From Lichenicoccus sp964246745 (lineage in GTDB: Bacteria; Pseudomonadota; Alphaproteobacteria; Acetobacterales; Acetobacteraceae), in assembly GCA_964246745.1 (NCBI GenBank), contig CAXTRK010000003.1, positions 124,001 through 188,000 of the forward strand: a stretch of 64,000 nucleotides of DNA. The letters run 5' to 3'. Within the stretch, counting starts at the first letter, position 1; each line of letters begins with the position of its first letter. Made by a program: the position numbers and the translations under genes. The notes beneath the pieces were generated by a model. The model ran no database searches. It saw only the letters and a list, made by a program, of their open reading frames with translations, and was not told the DNA's origin. Positions 16,474-25,436 of this stretch are shown in pieces.

Positions 16474-18765
16474 TCAGCCGTTGACCGGAAAGCTGCCGAG
16501 GGTCTTGAAGGTCAGCGTGAACAGGACCGAGGTGTCGCCGGTCTGGCCGTCGATGGTGGTGTAGCTGCGCACGAACGAGACGTCGAAGATAAAGCAGTCA
16601 TTCTCGTAGGCAGCGTTGGCGCCAAGGGCGACATACTGGTTGGTGGCGAGGTCACGCCTGGCGAAGGCGCTTAGGCGGTAGTTGCTGAAATGGGTTGATG
16701 CGCCCAGCGTCAGCTCGTTGACCGGCTGGTAGAACAGCGGATCGATCGGTCCGGCGCGATAATTCGAGTCGTAATAGTAGTATATGTCGCGATAGTTGTA
16801 GATGTAGCCGCCGGTGATGCGGAGCAGGCTGGGGCCGGCGCTGATCAGCCCGTCGGCGAAGTGGACCTGGCCGGTGTCATGATCAAAGCGGCCGCGCCCG
16901 GTGAGATCGAGCCAGGATGCGGGAATGAAGCTGACGCGGCCGACGATGTCCGAGACATGGGTGCCGTAGCCGCTGGCCGGGATCTGATTCTGATCGATAT
17001 GCTCCCGGTAGGACTGGCCGACCAGGGCGTCGATCTGCTGGCCGTCGGCGAACGTCCAGTTGCCGTGCAGCCCGACATTGGCGCGCAGGCCGCCATCCAG
17101 ACGGTCGATGCCTTCATGCCGATTGAGCGCGAACAAGGTCGAGTCGGTGAACTCCTCGGTGAGGCTGTCCTCGTTGGGAATGCGGTCGAGGGCGCTGTTG
17201 CCGGAGTTCGGCGCCGCGATCACCTGGGCGATCGGCTCGAGGATCTGGCTGCCATGCCGGAGCGTGCGCAGGAACGGCCAGTTCATCTTCAAGGCGACCG
17301 TCGGCAAGGCCTGGCTGGTGGTCGCGGCATTCACGCTGTCGTAGTTCGGAGCGAGATCGAGCTTGTGCGCGTTGTAGGTCTCGGCGTCGAGATGCAAGGT
17401 CAGGAGCCAGAGCTGTCCGAGCGGTCCGGTGGCCGGCCGATCGTAGTTCAGCACCAGGCTCGCGCGTTCGTCCGAGGTGCCGTCCGGCCGATAGACGTTG
17501 AAGTCATTGGTGTCGAGGGAGAACCGGCCGCCGAGCGCGTCCGGTTCGCCAAAGAAGCTGTATTGATAGCGCGGCAGCACGAACGGCAACAGGCTCTGGT
17601 TGATGACGCCGGTGTTGAGGCCCTGGAAGCCGATCACGTCGAGGCGCGAAAACGAGCCGACGCCGAAGCCCTCGATGAAGGCGGTGCTGTTCAGCACGTC
17701 ATTGCCGTAGCCGGGAATGCGGTAGTCCCGCAGGTAGTCCGACGAACTCGCGACATTGACGTTGGCGCCATAATGCCAGGTATCGTTCCAGTCGAAATCC
17801 GCCTTTGCGAACAGATATTCGGAGACGCCGAGCTCGGTTTGCCCCGCGGTGGTTCCGTTGACGATCGGCCTGAGCGTATCGTCGGCGACGCCGCCGGTTA
17901 TCCTGAAGCGGCCCTCGTTGAGATCGTTGCGGTATTCGACGCTGAGCTGCGGACCGGTGTTCGACGCGATCAGCGGGACGAAGGTGGCGTCGGACTGAGG
18001 GTTGATCGCCCAGAAGTAGGGCAGGGTGACGTAGGTCCCGAGGTTCTTGTCATGCGGCGAGATGTCGCCGAGCAGGAAGCCGCTCTGCCGCCGCACGGAG
18101 GGATCGGGCACCGAGAAGTAGGGCAGGTAGGCGACCGGCAGTCCGAACATGTCGAGCGTGCTGCCGGTGTATTCGATGCGCTTGTGCTGAAGATCGTCGA
18201 TCGCGGTGTAGGAGCGGATCTGCCAGAACGGCGCCTGCTTGGGATGCTGTCTGCAGATCTTGCAGGCGGTGTAGACCGCGCGCGCCATCTCGTTGATGGC
18301 GCCGTCGGTGCGCCGTGCGCCGTTGGCGGCGAGCTTGCCGTTGTTGGCGAGGATCGCGCGCATGTTCGACATCACCACCTGACGCATGCCCTGGGTCAGC
18401 TCGGCATAGTGCGCGAACAGCACCTCTCCGTCCGGCTCGACGATGGCGACATGGCCGCTTGCGGCAGCGACGCCGGTGTTGCGGTCATAGGTCACCTTGT
18501 CGGCGATCAGGATATGGTCGTTCTGCCAGATCTCGACATTGCCGCTCCAGGTGACCAGGTTGCGCTTGTTGTCGTAGGAGACCTGGTCGGCCTCGAACGT
18601 CACTGGTTCGTTGCGCGAAAGCGGCGCTCCCTTCGGCACGTGAAACGCGGGAGTCGTGGAGGGCGCCGGTGCGGCGGCATCACCCGATGTCGGAACGTTC
18701 ACGCAGACGCAGACGAGTGCCGCGGCCAGCCGCAAGTCGAACGTGAACACAGGCCGGCCGCGCAT
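16474..18765 (-). CDS. lptD: LPS-assembly outer-membrane protein LptD
   Basis: The 763-residue precursor has a signal sequence (~residues 8-30), then an OstA/LptA-like jellyroll domain (PVTFEADQVSYDNKRNLVTW, GNVEIWQNDHILIADKVTYD) and a C-terminal beta-barrel rich in aromatic alternation (PYFSVPDPSVRRQSGFLLG, FWAINPQSDATFVP). It inserts LPS into the outer leaflet together with LptE. Length agrees with alphaproteobacterial LptD. Its ATG overlaps the lptG stop by one base (TGATG), so lptF-lptG-lptD-surA form one leftward block. The Cys pair CKICRQHP (~160) may take part in disulfide-dependent maturation. Confidence 0.95.
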   Translation of the reverse strand: MRGRPVFTFDLRLAAALVCVCVNVPTSGDAAAPAPSTTPAFHVPKGAPLSRNEPVTFEADQVSYDNKRNLVTWSGNVEIWQNDHILIADKVTYDRNTGVAAASGHVAIVEPDGEVLFAHYAELTQGMRQVVMSNMRAILANNGKLAANGARRTDGAINEMARAVYTACKICRQHPKQAPFWQIRSYTAIDDLQHKRIEYTGSTLDMFGLPVAYLPYFSVPDPSVRRQSGFLLGDISPHDKNLGTYVTLPYFWAINPQSDATFVPLIASNTGPQLSVEYRNDLNEGRFRITGGVADDTLRPIVNGTTAGQTELGVSEYLFAKADFDWNDTWHYGANVNVASSSDYLRDYRIPGYGNDVLNSTAFIEGFGVGSFSRLDVIGFQGLNTGVINQSLLPFVLPRYQYSFFGEPDALGGRFSLDTNDFNVYRPDGTSDERASLVLNYDRPATGPLGQLWLLTLHLDAETYNAHKLDLAPNYDSVNAATTSQALPTVALKMNWPFLRTLRHGSQILEPIAQVIAAPNSGNSALDRIPNEDSLTEEFTDSTLFALNRHEGIDRLDGGLRANVGLHGNWTFADGQQIDALVGQSYREHIDQNQIPASGYGTHVSDIVGRVSFIPASWLDLTGRGRFDHDTGQVHFADGLISAGPSLLRITGGYIYNYRDIYYYYDSNYRAGPIDPLFYQPVNELTLGASTHFSNYRLSAFARRDLATNQYVALGANAAYENDCFIFDVSFVRSYTTIDGQTGDTSVLFTLTFKTLGSFPVNG

Positions 18766-19880
18766 CAGCCATCCTCCAGGTGCAAGAGCAGGGTGATGGC
18801 GAGCAGCAATCCGGCGCCGGTGGGCGCCCAGGCCGCCATGATCGGCGGCAGCGCTCCGGAGTCGCCGAACTGCTCGGCGACCTTGGAGACGGTGAACAAG
18901 GCGAAACCGGCGATGATGCCGCTGCCGATCATGCGGGCCACGCCGCCGCGTCGGGCCGGGCGCATGGAGAAGCCGGCCGAGACCAGCGCCATGGTTGCGG
19001 CCAGCAGCGGCAGCGCCAGCAGGGATTGGAAATGCAGCCGGTGGCGCACCGCAGAGAAGCCGGAGCGCTGCAGCAGGGCAATGAAGCCGGGAAGCGTCCA
19101 GACTGAAAGCGCGTCAGGGGAGGCGAAGCTCTCCTGCACCCGCCGCACGGTGAGATCGGTCGGCAGCGGCATCGTGCCGACCGGCACCGGAAGACGGTCG
19201 GGCTTGACCGTGCGCGCATTGAAGAACAGCCACCGCTTGCGTCCGAGCCGGCCCGCTGGCGCCTCGATCCGCTCCAGCAGATGGTCCTTGCCGTCGAGCC
19301 GGAACACGCTCACGTCGGCGAGATCAAGCGTGCCGTCCCGCAGATGCACCGTGCGCGCGTTCAGGATGGCGACGCCATCGGGCATGAGCTGGCGGTCGGC
19401 CTGGCGCAGCCAAAGTTGACCGCCCGCCAGATCGAGGGTGCCGCCGTTGTTGCGCAGATACAGATTGTCGAGCGCCTCGGCCTCTCCGTACATCGCCGAG
19501 GAGAGCGGGCTCATCACCGCCGTGGCGAAGCCGCCGATCAGCAGGGCGCAGGCGAGCGGGGCCGCAAGGAACTGCCAGGCGGAGATCCCGGCGGCGCGGG
19601 CCACGATCAGCTCGGAGGACCGTGTCAGCCGCCAGAAGCAGACGATGCCGCCGAGCAGCACCGCGAATGGCAGGATTTCCATGCAGTAATAGGGCAATCT
19701 GAGGGCTGCGATGCGTACTGCGAGCGCCGCTCCGACATCGGGCCGTGTCGCCGCGCGGCGCAGCAGGTCGATGAAGTCGAACAGGGAGACCAGAGCGGTC
19801 AGCGCCGCGATCATCGCCAGCACCGAGGCGGTAAATTGGCGTCCAAGATAGAGCGAGAGGGTAATCGCGACCGGCATCAT
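18765..19880 (-). CDS. lptG: LPS export ABC transporter permease LptG
   Basis: The 371-residue YjgP/YjgQ-family permease has the LptFG layout: TM helices 1-3 within the first 120 residues, a periplasmic beta-jellyroll domain (~140-270), and three more helices at the C-terminus (PLLAATMALVSAGFSMRPAR, GIIAGFALFTVSKVAEQFG). With LptF and cytoplasmic LptB it extracts LPS from the inner membrane. It follows lptF by 5 bp and overlaps lptD by one base. Two adjacent ATGs (19880, 19877) can start it. I assign G rather than F from its position second in the pair and its KVAEQFGDSGALPP-type C-terminus. Confidence 0.93.
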   Translation of the reverse strand: MMPVAITLSLYLGRQFTASVLAMIAALTALVSLFDFIDLLRRAATRPDVGAALAVRIAALRLPYYCMEILPFAVLLGGIVCFWRLTRSSELIVARAAGISAWQFLAAPLACALLIGGFATAVMSPLSSAMYGEAEALDNLYLRNNGGTLDLAGGQLWLRQADRQLMPDGVAILNARTVHLRDGTLDLADVSVFRLDGKDHLLERIEAPAGRLGRKRWLFFNARTVKPDRLPVPVGTMPLPTDLTVRRVQESFASPDALSVWTLPGFIALLQRSGFSAVRHRLHFQSLLALPLLAATMALVSAGFSMRPARRGGVARMIGSGIIAGFALFTVSKVAEQFGDSGALPPIMAAWAPTGAGLLLAITLLLHLEDG

Positions 19881-19885
19881 CCGGG

Positions 19886-21040
19886 TCAGACCGCCTGTGT
19901 TGAAGAGGCCCGCATGGCCAGGCGCCGTGTCGGCAGAAGGCCGCGCCGCCGGTCGGACAGGAACAGCATGGCGGCGCAGACGACCCCCGGCAGCGCCGCC
20001 ACGATCCAGATCAGCGGGATCAGCGCCTCGGCGCGTGCCGCGACGTTCTGGATGACGAGATCCGCGGCAAGCACTCCGACCACGGTAAAGATGGCGATGA
20101 GCGGTCGGACGATCGTGGCATTGCGGCTGAACGCGCCTCTCAGCACGGCGACCAGGGCGATCATCGCGAACGACAGCGCGGTGAGCGGAGCGCTCAGGCG
20201 CCGGTTTGCCTCGACCAGCAGCTTGCCGCGGTCGCGGCTTGCCACGATATGCGGATCGGGATGGAGCAGCTCGCCGAGCGACATCTCCGAGGAGTCGGGC
20301 AAAGGCTGCGAGTCCTTGTCCGAGGACGTGAGATCGATCGTGTTGCGCGCGAAGGTGAGCACGTTGAGCCGTCCGGTCTTGCGGTCGATCTCCTCGCGCG
20401 AGCCGTTGTACAGCACGACGCGAGGAACGCCGTCCGCCACCACAAGGTCGCCGCGCTGGGCCAGGATGGTTGCGCGCGTGTTCTTCAGCCGGTCATCCTC
20501 GACCAGGATGCCGTGCAGCGTGCCGTCCGGGTCGCGCGCGCGCACATACACGGTCATCGCGTTCGAGACCGGGGTGAAGACCCCTTCCTGCAGCAGGAAC
20601 GCCGCCATCTTGTTGCGTATCTCGAACTCGTACTGGCGGAAGGCATGATAGCTCGCGGGAACGATCCAGAGGTTCAGCACGTAGGACAGCACGACGGCAA
20701 TCGAGGCGCAGGCGAGTGCGGGGCGGGCGATCGCCGCATCGGACAAGCCGGCGGCGCGCATGACGGTGAGCTCACGGTCGCTGGCGAGCCGCTGATAGAT
20801 GAACTGGATGACCACATAGGTGGTGATAGGCAGAATGACCGCGACAAAGGAAGGAATCAGCAATCCCGTCAACTGGAGGAAGACGCGCAAAGAGAGGCCG
20901 CGATCGACCACCAGGGTGACGAAGCGGAGCGATTGCGTGAGCCAGATCAGCGCCGCCAGGCCGCCGGTCGCCGAGATCAGCGCCGCGAGCAATTGGCGTA
21001 GGACATATCGGTCGAGCCGGGTTGCGGGGAGCGTGGCCAT
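19886..21040 (-). CDS. lptF: LPS export ABC transporter permease LptF
   Basis: This 384-residue protein is the other YjgP/YjgQ permease of the LptB2FG exporter. The N-terminal LDRYVLRQLLAALI leads into TM1, ERELTVMRAAG-like DRELTVMRAAGLSDAAIARP is the coupling region, and a periplasmic jellyroll spans roughly residues 130-260 before three C-terminal helices. It is the first gene of the leftward lptF-lptG-lptD-surA block; the promoter should lie in the 74-bp gap shared with the divergent cardiolipin synthase gene. No lptB, lptA or lptC occurs in the window. Confidence 0.94.
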   Translation of the reverse strand: MATLPATRLDRYVLRQLLAALISATGGLAALIWLTQSLRFVTLVVDRGLSLRVFLQLTGLLIPSFVAVILPITTYVVIQFIYQRLASDRELTVMRAAGLSDAAIARPALACASIAVVLSYVLNLWIVPASYHAFRQYEFEIRNKMAAFLLQEGVFTPVSNAMTVYVRARDPDGTLHGILVEDDRLKNTRATILAQRGDLVVADGVPRVVLYNGSREEIDRKTGRLNVLTFARNTIDLTSSDKDSQPLPDSSEMSLGELLHPDPHIVASRDRGKLLVEANRRLSAPLTALSFAMIALVAVLRGAFSRNATIVRPLIAIFTVVGVLAADLVIQNVAARAEALIPLIWIVAALPGVVCAAMLFLSDRRRGLLPTRRLAMRASSTQAV

Positions 21041-21114
21041 GCCCCTGTCTAGCCGTCCGCGCGCCCGGGCAAAAGGGCGGACCCCCGTGACGGCAGAGCC
21101 GAGCGGGCACGCTC

Positions 21115-22329
21115 ATGGCTGACGTCGACGTGGAGGACGATCTCTCGCGTCACTCCCGCCTGCACGAGTCGGTCTCCGACTCGCCCTTGGTCGGCGGCAA
21201 CCGGGTGACGCTGCTGCCGGATGGCGCCGCCGCGATCAACGCCGTCATGGACGCGATCGAGCGGGCGGAAGACCACGTCCATATGGAGTATTACACCGTA
21301 GCCGACGTCGTGCTCGGCGGACGCTCATTGTTTGAAGTGCTGCGGGCGCGTGCCCGTGCCGGGGTCGAGGTGGCGCTGATCTGGGATGCGATCGGCTCAG
21401 GCGACACGCCTGACTCGCACTTCGACCGCCTGCGCGCCGCCGGCGTGCGCGTGCTCGAGTACCACTCGATCAATCCGCTGCGGCAGCGGTTCAACATCAG
21501 TGTCAACGACCGCGACCATCGCAAGCTCACCGTGGTGGACGGCACAATCGGCTTCCTGGGCGGAGTGAACCTCGCCAAGAACTATGAGACGCCGGAAAGC
21601 GTCGGCCGAGGCTCGGACGCCAATCATGCCTACTGGATCGACAACGCGGTGCGTGTCGAGGGTCCCGTGGTGGCCGAAATCCAGAAGCTGTTTTTTCATA
21701 TCTGGCGCACACAGGGCGGCGACCCGGCGCCGATGCGCGGCGGTCCGGAACACGCGCCGCCGCCGGGCGCTCCAATGGGCCCTGAAACCCTGCGGGTCGC
21801 CGGCAGCGCGCCATGGGAGAAGCGCCCGCTCTACAACGAGGCGATACGCGCGGCTGTCGAGGGCGCGCGCCGCCACGTGCTGCTGGCCACCGGCTACTTC
21901 GTGCCGACCACGCAAGAGCATCGCATGCTCTCAGCGGCAGCCCGGCGCGGCGTTGAAATCGACCTGCTGCTGGCCGGCTACAGCGACGTCTCGGCGGCGG
22001 TGCATGCGGCGCGCTCGATCTATGGGCCGCTGCTGAAGGCCGGAGTGCGCATCCATGAGGTGCAGCGCGGCATGCTGCACGCCAAGGTCGCCACCGTCGA
22101 CGGCGTCTGGACGGCGATCGGCTCTTCGAACTTCGACCGGCGCTCGGTCTATTACAATAACGAGATCGACGCGATCGTGCTGGGCCGCGACACCGCCGGG
22201 CCGGTCGAAGAGATGCTGCGCCAGGAGATCGCCCGCGCCGACCACGTCTCCCTGCCCGCGTGGCAATCCCGCCCGCTTCGCGACCGCGCGATCGAGATCA
22301 GCACCAGGCTCTGGAAGCGGTTGATGTAA
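21115..22329 (+). CDS. cardiolipin synthase-type phospholipase D family protein
   Basis: The 404-residue protein has two PLD active-site motifs: DHRKLTVVDGTIGFLGG (~138-154) and LHAKVATVDGVWTAIGSSN (~323-341), each in HxKx4D form. PLD-type cardiolipin synthases join two phosphatidylglycerols, or PG and PE, to make cardiolipin at the inner membrane. There are no clear N-terminal transmembrane helices, so it resembles ClsB/ClsC rather than ClsA. No strong ribosome-binding site is visible before the ATG. It is divergent from lptF and converges on a methyltransferase gene, with a hairpin between the stops. A generic PLD enzyme is the main alternative. Confidence 0.87.
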   Translation: MADVDVEDDLSRHSRLHESVSDSPLVGGNRVTLLPDGAAAINAVMDAIERAEDHVHMEYYTVADVVLGGRSLFEVLRARARAGVEVALIWDAIGSGDTPDSHFDRLRAAGVRVLEYHSINPLRQRFNISVNDRDHRKLTVVDGTIGFLGGVNLAKNYETPESVGRGSDANHAYWIDNAVRVEGPVVAEIQKLFFHIWRTQGGDPAPMRGGPEHAPPPGAPMGPETLRVAGSAPWEKRPLYNEAIRAAVEGARRHVLLATGYFVPTTQEHRMLSAAARRGVEIDLLLAGYSDVSAAVHAARSIYGPLLKAGVRIHEVQRGMLHAKVATVDGVWTAIGSSNFDRRSVYYNNEIDAIVLGRDTAGPVEEMLRQEIARADHVSLPAWQSRPLRDRAIEISTRLWKRLM

Positions 22330-22357
22330 GACCGTGCGGCTCCTGCGTTCACGGTCT
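22329..22357. terminator. hairpin between convergent genes
   Basis: Perfect 8-bp arms AGACCGTG (22329-22336) and CACGGTCT (22350-22357) enclose a 13-base loop and sit exactly between the stops of two convergent genes. There is no U-tract on either side, so it is at best a weak or bidirectional termination or RNA-stabilising element. Confidence 0.4.
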
Positions 22358-23438
22358 AGCGCGCTGCCTCGATAACCATCTGCATTCCGTATAATGCCGC
22401 TCCTCCGCCGCGTGGGATGCACGGCTCGCCGGCGGCGACAATCACCGGATCGTCCTCGCTCCTGAACAATCCGGCCAGCCGGATCTCGATAGTGTCGATG
22501 GCGGGCGCCAGCTTGACCGAGAAGCCGGTGAGATCCTTGCAGGCTCCGCGGGTTCCGGCGAACTCTCCCGCGCGCACCCACTTTGTCCAGGTGCCGTCAT
22601 CGAGCCGCGCACGGTAGTGCAGCAAGTCCTGCAACGCCTCGCTCGGGTGGATCGCGAAACCCTGAATGTTATGGTTCTGCCCGGTTGTCCGTATCCACCC
22701 GCCGGGTGCGCGCACATCGCCGAAATCGCCGAGATGCGCGGACATGACCAACGGGTGCTTCACGTCCGCGCCCACAATCAAGGCTCCTCCCAAGGGCGGT
22801 TTATGGAGCGTATGCTCGTCGGCGAGCTTCTCGATGAGGCAGGCCCGACGATAGAAGGTGAGGTTCATCCGCCTGGCGTAGGTCCTGAGAAAGGCGTCCT
22901 CTTCCCTGCTGACGTCGATCATGTCGTCGGCGACCCTGAGATCCGTCGCCCGCTTGAGGTATTCCATGCAGGAAGAGCTTGCCACTCCGCGAAACGCCTT
23001 TGCCATCTCGCCATAGTTTGTTTGCAGATCCTCGACGATGTAGATGCCGCCCGGCTTGAGGAAAGGGAACAAGGTGCGCAGCGTGGTGATCTGATGCTCC
23101 CAATGGTGCGAACCGTCCTCGATGATGATGTCGAACGGCGCGTGCTTGAGGGCAAGTGCGACCAGCGCTTCCAGATTGGACTGGTCGATGATTTCGACCG
23201 CGATCCGGCCTTGCGCAAACCGACGCGTCGATGGGTCGATATCCGCGCCGATGATTGTGGCGCGCTCGAAATAGGCCTCCCACGTCCTCAGCGAGGCGCC
23301 GCCGAATATGCCGATCTCAAGGACGCTGCCGGCACTGGTCCTGCGTTCCCCGAAGAACCGTTCATAGAAGCGCAGATAGTCATGGTGGGCGGATGACTTG
23401 TCAGTCCCGAACGTCAATCCGATTTCATCAAGCGTCAT
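22356..23438 (-). CDS. class I SAM-dependent methyltransferase with C-terminal extra domain
   Basis: The 360-residue protein begins MTLDEIGLTFGTDKSSAHHDYLRFYERFF-like (seen over residues 1-29), then VLEIGIFGGASLRTW (SAM motif I), IIGADIDPSTRRFA and DIIIEDGSHHWEHQ. This pattern is found in Methyltransf_24/CmcI-like and sugar O-methyltransferases of natural-product and surface-glycan loci. The Asp/His-rich EDGSHHWEHQ probably contributes to metal or substrate binding. Residues ~240-360 form a separate beta-rich segment of unknown role. It lies 12 bp downstream of a membrane glycosyltransferase, suggesting joint action on a glycan. Substrate is unknown. Confidence 0.78.
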   Translation of the reverse strand: MTLDEIGLTFGTDKSSAHHDYLRFYERFFGERRTSAGSVLEIGIFGGASLRTWEAYFERATIIGADIDPSTRRFAQGRIAVEIIDQSNLEALVALALKHAPFDIIIEDGSHHWEHQITTLRTLFPFLKPGGIYIVEDLQTNYGEMAKAFRGVASSSCMEYLKRATDLRVADDMIDVSREEDAFLRTYARRMNLTFYRRACLIEKLADEHTLHKPPLGGALIVGADVKHPLVMSAHLGDFGDVRAPGGWIRTTGQNHNIQGFAIHPSEALQDLLHYRARLDDGTWTKWVRAGEFAGTRGACKDLTGFSVKLAPAIDTIEIRLAGLFRSEDDPVIVAAGEPCIPRGGGAALYGMQMVIEAAR

Positions 23439-23450
23439 GGGCGTGCCTCT

Positions 23451-24845
23451 TTATCTCGCGTGCTTCCATGCCTTCCACAGGCGGTCGAACACCACTGCGC
23501 CAGCCAGCGAGAACGGCAGCACCAGGAGCAGGTTGTAGCGCGTCTGGTTGACCGCGACCAAGGCATTGAGCAGCAGCAGCAGCCAGGCCGGCGCCGATAG
23601 CGCGATGATCTCCAACTGCCCGCGGCGCAGCGCGCGCAGGGTGACGAGCAGGCTGATCGGCGCCAGCAGCAGCCCCCAATAGTGATCGATCCAGAGGCCG
23701 CGCAGCGCCAACGGGATCGTTACCAGCAGGTGACGCAGCGGATGCGCGAGCAGGTCATGATGGATAATCGTGGGCATCATGTTGTTCCAACCGCCGGCCG
23801 CGTCCAGGCTGCGTCGCATCAGCGGACCGGTGCCAATCGCATAGAAGCTGTCCGGGTGCTCGTCCCAGCCGAAGCGGTCGCAGGTGTGCGCGCCCGCGAT
23901 CAGCCTGCCGAGTCCGGCGCCGTCCGGCAGCCAGCAGACAAAGCTTAGTGCGTATTCGCGTGGCGTCATCGCATCGAAGGCGATGCGCTGGATCAGCGTG
24001 TGCGATGCATAACCGAAGGTGAGGGCGGCGCGATGCAGCACCAAAGCATTGCGCAGCACCCACGGCAGCACGACCACTGCCACGCCGATGCCGAAGGCGC
24101 CGGCCGCTCGCGGCATGCGGGCACCGCGGTAACGCAGCGCCAGTGCTGCGCCAAGACACAAACCGAGCGGGGCAAGAGCGAGAAGCGCCGGCCGACAGAG
24201 CGAGGCGAGACCAAGCACGAGGCCGCAGGCGAGCCAGCCTGTCCAGGCGCGCTTCCCGCTTGCATGGGCGCGCACCGCTGACGCCGCCAGCGTGCAGGCG
24301 GCCGATGAGAGCAGCAGACTCATGGTCTCGGTCATCAGCGTGTTGGCGAACCGCAGCAGCGCGGGCGACGCGAGCAGCCCGATGCCGAGCCCGATCCAGC
24401 CGGCGCGCGACGAGCCTGCCGCCCGGCCGATCGCGGTCCAGAGCAGCAGATAGAAGCAGGCGAGCATCAGGAATTGCGCCGAGCGCGCGAGCGGCGCCGA
24501 ACGCGGACAGTCGGGATCCTCGCCGTGGGTATGTTCGACGCAGTCAATGCCTCGCAGCAAGGCGGGGTCGAGGCTGGCCATCGCCGCCAGGAAGGCCGGA
24601 TAGAGCGGGGCGAAACGCATCCCCGGCGGCCGGTGTGTCATGGCGCCCCCGCCCGCATAAGAAAATCCGTCGGTGAAGCGGCCGTACTGGCGCAGGTCGT
24701 AGGCGATGCCCAGGTAGAAGCGCTGGTCGTAGCTGGAGAGCGGCGTCACCGGCGTCCGTGGCCACAGCGCCGCCAGCACCGACAGGATCAGGGCCAGGGC
24801 TGGAACGGTCGCGGGAACAGCGGCGGAGAGAACAGACGGGCGCAC
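23451..24845 (-). CDS. polytopic membrane glycosyltransferase (ArnT/PMT-like)
   Basis: About 464 residues with roughly ten hydrophobic segments. The first periplasmic loop holds SSYDQRFYLGIAYDLRQYG, with a DQ/DE-like acidic site and a following HRPPGMRFAPLYPAFLA segment, the layout of GT39/GT83-type enzymes that use polyprenyl-phosphate sugars. No ATG gives the whole first helix; the GTG at 24845 is the best start and lacks an obvious Shine-Dalgarno site. The ATG at the internal MTHRPPG would delete TM1. It is divergent from the smr gene and leads into a methyltransferase, so a surface-glycan role is likely. Donor and acceptor are unknown. Confidence 0.72.
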   Translation of the reverse strand: MRPSVLSAAVPATVPALALILSVLAALWPRTPVTPLSSYDQRFYLGIAYDLRQYGRFTDGFSYAGGGAMTHRPPGMRFAPLYPAFLAAMASLDPALLRGIDCVEHTHGEDPDCPRSAPLARSAQFLMLACFYLLLWTAIGRAAGSSRAGWIGLGIGLLASPALLRFANTLMTETMSLLLSSAACTLAASAVRAHASGKRAWTGWLACGLVLGLASLCRPALLALAPLGLCLGAALALRYRGARMPRAAGAFGIGVAVVVLPWVLRNALVLHRAALTFGYASHTLIQRIAFDAMTPREYALSFVCWLPDGAGLGRLIAGAHTCDRFGWDEHPDSFYAIGTGPLMRRSLDAAGGWNNMMPTIIHHDLLAHPLRHLLVTIPLALRGLWIDHYWGLLLAPISLLVTLRALRRGQLEIIALSAPAWLLLLLNALVAVNQTRYNLLLVLPFSLAGAVVFDRLWKAWKHAR

Positions 24846-24902
24846 CGCGCGTCTGTAGGGTGGCCATCGATCGTGGTCCAGCCAGATGAAAGAGAGGAAC
24901 GG

Positions 24903-25436
24903 GTGATCATATCGCGGCGCCTCAACGAGTCCGACCGACAGCTTTGGGAGAGTTTTGCCCGCGAACTGCAGCCGCTCAAGGGCAAGGCCCCCGACTTGCC
25001 ACCGGAACTGGCGCCCGCGTCGGCGCGGCCGCGTCTCATGCACGAGACGCAGCCGCGCCAGCCTGAGTCGCCTGGCGCTGCTGTCAGGATCATCACGGTG
25101 GGGACCCGCGAGCCCGGACTCGACAATACCAGTTGGCGCATGCTGTCGACCGGCCGCATGCGGCCGCAGCGCACGCTTGATCTGCATGGCCGCACCGTGC
25201 ACGCCGCGTTCAGCCTGCTGCACGGCTTCCTGTCGCGCGCCCAGACCGATCGGCTGCGCTGCGTTGAAATCATCACCGGTCTCGGCTCAGGCATCGAAGG
25301 CGGCGTCCTCAAGCGCGAACTGCCGCTCTGGCTGAGCCGGCCTGATCTGCACCCTCTCGTGCTGGCGACAAGCTATTCCCATCCCTCCAACCAGGGCGCG
25401 GTGCGGCTGCTGCTCAGACGTGGGAGCAATCGATGA
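24903..25436 (+). CDS. Smr domain protein
   Basis: The 177-residue protein has a low-complexity Pro/Ala N-terminal half and a C-terminal Smr (MutS2-related) domain at ~90-175, with TLDLHGRTVHAAF (the DLHG motif), EIITGLGSG (TGxG-like) and LATSYSHPSNQGAVRLLLR. Smr domains are nucleases or nucleic-acid-binding folds. The start is GTG at 24903 with AGAGAGG just upstream. The reading frame extends further left, but that part is antisense to the glycosyltransferase gene. Its stop overlaps the photolyase start by 4 bp (ATGA), so the two are translationally coupled. Alphaproteobacterial Smr genes more often follow mltA. Confidence 0.88.
   Translation: MIISRRLNESDRQLWESFARELQPLKGKAPDLPPELAPASARPRLMHETQPRQPESPGAAVRIITVGTREPGLDNTSWRMLSTGRMRPQRTLDLHGRTVHAAFSLLHGFLSRAQTDRLRCVEIITGLGSGIEGGVLKRELPLWLSRPDLHPLVLATSYSHPSNQGAVRLLLRRGSNR

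Noticed and set aside
16861..19419. 852-codon plus-strand open frame
   Set aside because: It lies fully antisense to lptD and lptG, has no family motifs and is low-complexity; long shadow ORFs are common in high-GC DNA.
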